A stretch of 64,000 nt of DNA, taken from contig JAIYDI010000014.1 in assembly GCA_027487555.1 (NCBI GenBank), positions 1 through 64,000 of the forward strand. The letters run 5' to 3'. Shown piece by piece: positions 62,339 to 64,000 of the stretch (positions within the stretch are counted from its first letter, which is position 1; every line of letters starts with the position of its first letter). Made by a program: the position numbers and the translations under genes. The DNA is from Hyphomicrobiales bacterium. Its GTDB lineage: Bacteria > Pseudomonadota > Alphaproteobacteria > Rhizobiales > Devosiaceae. The notes under the pieces were generated by a model. That model saw only the letters and a list, made by a program, of their open reading frames with translations. It was not told the origin of the DNA and did no database searches.

Positions 62339-62368
62339 CCCCCTTACTTTACACCTCCTCCCCCCGAC

Positions 62369-62400
62369 AGGCGCCGCGAACCACTTGCGGCGCCTTTTTC
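62369..62400 (+). terminator. Rho-independent terminator of the chemoreceptor gene
   Basis: AGGCGCCGC (62369-62377) and GCGGCGCCT (62387-62395) form a perfect 9-bp stem with a 9-nt loop, followed by TTTTTCTT from 62395. Confidence 0.87.
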
Positions 62401-62435
62401 TTGGGGTGAGATTTCCCGGCCCAATCTTATCCCCG

Positions 62436-62457
62436 CGTGACGGGGCTGTGCTATAGA
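62436..62457 (+). promoter_or_regulatory. Promoter-like element upstream of the terminase genes
   Basis: CGTGACGGGGCTGTGCTATA at 62436-62455, with CTATAG as a candidate -10. It matches the element at 4093-4112 ahead of glyQ in 18 of 20 positions. CCCCG and CGGGG flank it as a short inverted repeat. It lies 89 bp before the small-terminase-like ATG. Confidence 0.5.
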
Positions 62458-62544
62458 TTGGGTATGGTCGAGAAATTGGGTCCCGGCGGCGGTGCCGCGG
62501 TTCTCCGAGGGCCATGCAATTCAATCATATTTGACGGAGGGCAC

Positions 62545-62970
62545 ATGCCCATCGACGCAGCTGAGCTCCAGCAGCGCGAGATCGCGCGCGACCACTACGA
62601 GCGTTCGGACCTGACGCTGGCACAGATTGCCCGGACATCCGGCCTGTCTGGTGGCGCCATCCGCGAGCTGGCGGAAAACAACCGCTGGAGCAACGAAGAC
62701 CGCGAGGACCCGCAGTTCGATACGCGGCTGCTGCTCACCCGGCTGTTTGAGGCGATGGAGGGAGAGATCATGAGACTGGAGGCGCGCATGCGCGACGACG
62801 AGAAGACGAGCGAGATCGCCACGCTGGGGCGTCTCGCGCAGGTGATGGACAAGCTGCTCGCCCTCGACGGCTCGCTGGCAGAGCGCAAGGGGCCGACACG
62901 CGAGAGCGTCGAAATGATCGAACTGCGCCAGCGCATCGTGCGCCGCATGAAGGAGCTGGAGGTGAAGTGA
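62545..62970 (+). CDS. Small terminase-like protein of a GTA/phage packaging module
   Basis: A 141-residue, largely helical protein. LTLAQIARTSGLSGGAIRELAE is a helix-turn-helix segment of the type used by small terminase subunits to bind DNA, and the rest is coiled-coil-like with many Glu/Arg/Met. The assignment rests on adjacency: it overlaps the large-terminase gene as GTGA. GGAGG precedes the ATG by 8 bp. GTA-type small terminases are poorly conserved, so confidence is moderate. Confidence 0.75.
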   Translation: MPIDAAELQQREIARDHYERSDLTLAQIARTSGLSGGAIRELAENNRWSNEDREDPQFDTRLLLTRLFEAMEGEIMRLEARMRDDEKTSEIATLGRLAQVMDKLLALDGSLAERKGPTRESVEMIELRQRIVRRMKELEVK

Positions 62971-64000
62971 CAGGGCGTCGCCTCTCCGAACTCACCGTCC
63001 AGACACTCGTCGAGCAGATCAAGCCCCACGAAGTCGAAAAACTCGCGTTCGACTGGGAGACCTTCGGCCGCGATGCGCAGAAGCCACCCAAGGGCGATTG
63101 GCTCACCTGGCTGCTGATCGGCGGGCGCGGTTCAGGCAAGACACGGGCCGGGGCCGAATGGGTGCGCAGCCTCGCGGCCAACGGCGTGAGCCCGATAGCG
63201 CTGGTGGGCGAGACGATCATCGAGGCCAAGGCCGTGATGATCCACGGCCCATCCGGGATATTGAAGGTGACGCCGCGCAAGGACCAACCGCTGGTGAAGG
63301 GCCACATGCTGTTCTGGAAGAACGGCGTGGAGGCGCAGGTGCTGGGCGCCGCGGACCCCGAGCGGTTCCGCGGGCCGCAATTCGCCGCCGCGTGGTGCGA
63401 CGAGCTGGGCAAGTGGACGCGCGCCGAAGAGAGCTGGGACAACCTCATGCTCTCGATGCGGCTGGGGAAGCATCCACGCACGCTGGTGACGACGACGCCG
63501 CGCCCGACGCGGCTGATGCGTCGGCTGCTCGCCGACAAGGCGGCGGCCGTAACCCGCATGGCCACCAAGGAGAATGGCGAGCTGGCGCGGAGCTTCCTCG
63601 AGGCGATCATCGCGCGCTACGAGGGCACGGTGCTCGGCCGGCAGGAACTCGACGGCGAACTGATCGACGACAAGCCCGACGCGTTGTGGAACCGGCGGAG
63701 CTTCATTCCGCATGATGGCACCGAGGCCGAGCGGATCGTGGTGGCGCTCGACCCGCCCGCGACGGCGGGGCGGACATCGGATGCCGCGGGGATCGTGGTG
63801 GCGGGCCGGATCGGCGACAGCGCAGTGGTGCTGGCGGACATGACGTTCGCGCCGGCGCCGCCACTCGCCTGGGCAGAGCGCGCGGTGGCGGCCTATCGCG
63901 AGTTTTCGGCCGATTGCATCATCGCCGAGGTGAACCAGGGCGGCGACATGGTGTCGACGGTGCTGCGGCAGGTGGACCCGGACGTGCCGGTGCGGGCGGC
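62967..64000 (+). CDS. GTA/phage-like large terminase (DNA packaging ATPase), 3' truncated by window
   Basis: The first 344 codons of a terminase large subunit. Walker A is LLIGGRGSGKTRAGAEWVRS near residue 50, Walker B is AAWCDELGKW near 145, and VVTTTPRPTRLMRRL follows. VALDPPATAGRTSDAAGIVV begins the RNase H-like nuclease domain. Wording and order match the terminases of alphaproteobacterial gene transfer agents and related phages. The start is GTG 62967, overlapping the preceding stop (GTGA); the stop lies beyond the window. Confidence 0.9.
   Translation, partial: MTGRRLSELTVQTLVEQIKPHEVEKLAFDWETFGRDAQKPPKGDWLTWLLIGGRGSGKTRAGAEWVRSLAANGVSPIALVGETIIEAKAVMIHGPSGILKVTPRKDQPLVKGHMLFWKNGVEAQVLGAADPERFRGPQFAAAWCDELGKWTRAEESWDNLMLSMRLGKHPRTLVTTTPRPTRLMRRLLADKAAAVTRMATKENGELARSFLEAIIARYEGTVLGRQELDGELIDDKPDALWNRRSFIPHDGTEAERIVVALDPPATAGRTSDAAGIVVAGRIGDSAVVLADMTFAPAPPLAWAERAVAAYREFSADCIIAEVNQGGDMVSTVLRQVDPDVPVRA

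Noticed and set aside
60686..62524. 612-codon open frame antisense to the chemoreceptor gene
   Set aside because: Mirror image of a strongly conserved MCP gene; composition is His/Arg/Leu-rich shadow sequence without family motifs.

Overview
The window is GC-rich, densely coded chromosomal DNA from an alphaproteobacterium, most likely of the order Hyphomicrobiales (Rhizobiales) and possibly Devosia-like. The order-level call rests on a MucR regulator with the rhizobial-type degenerate zinc finger, a DnaA-domain-IV protein paired with a DUF6456 protein, perfect CtrA boxes (TTAA-N7-TTAA), a DUF2336 protein, a DUF1491 protein, a TIGR03808-type Tat repeat protein and the first genes of a gene-transfer-agent-like packaging module. 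The genus is a guess. No rRNA, tRNA, CRISPR array, transposase or integrase was found.

Left part (0-12.7 kb), mostly housekeeping: inositol monophosphatase, long-chain polyprenyl diphosphate synthase, a tRNA/rRNA-type N6-adenine methyltransferase, an S49 peptidase, glyQ (glyS is not adjacent), a tight ispH-GNAT-rnhA operon, a pyruvate-phosphate-dikinase-like protein that has lost most of its ATP-grasp domain, a SleB-type wall hydrolase, and a FecR-domain protein ending in 32 consecutive prolines and an Asp/His-rich tail.

Catabolic and transport region (12.8-27.2 kb): a six-gene minus-strand operon (NMT1/THI5-type substrate-binding protein, ATPase, permease, CodA-like amidohydrolase, FAD-linked oxidase, flavodoxin-fold reductase) is divergent from a RidA-family gene and a creatininase-family gene. 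Together they look like an uptake and degradation pathway for an undetermined N-heterocycle. Next come a yejB-yejE-yejF-yejA peptide/microcin-C-type ABC transporter and an NAD-dependent epimerase.

Middle (27.4-39 kb): small exported proteins, an asparaginase, an SH3-domain protein, a right-handed beta-helix Tat protein, a zinc-ribbon protein, a HerA-like ATPase overlapping a SLOG-like protein, a degenerate receiver protein with a CtrA box, Fe/Mn superoxide dismutase and a prolyl oligopeptidase. Related copies of an intergenic repeat lie at about 0.1, 32 and 36.8 kb; the last runs into and appears to truncate a small BrnA-like ORF.

Right part (39-64 kb): a complete seven-gene Mrp Na+/H+ antiporter operon; mucR; the DnaA-IV/DUF6456 pair; sufE; a membrane sensor histidine kinase overlapping a peptidoglycan-binding-domain gene, with a CtrA-like box upstream; an outer-membrane barrel protein; DUF2336; a DUF1214/DUF1254 pair; a class A penicillin-binding protein; a YcgN-like cysteine-cluster protein; a globin-coupled methyl-accepting chemotaxis protein; and finally a small-terminase-like gene and the 5' part of a GTA/phage large terminase that runs off the window. 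A 20-bp element with 18 identities lies upstream of both glyQ and the terminase pair.
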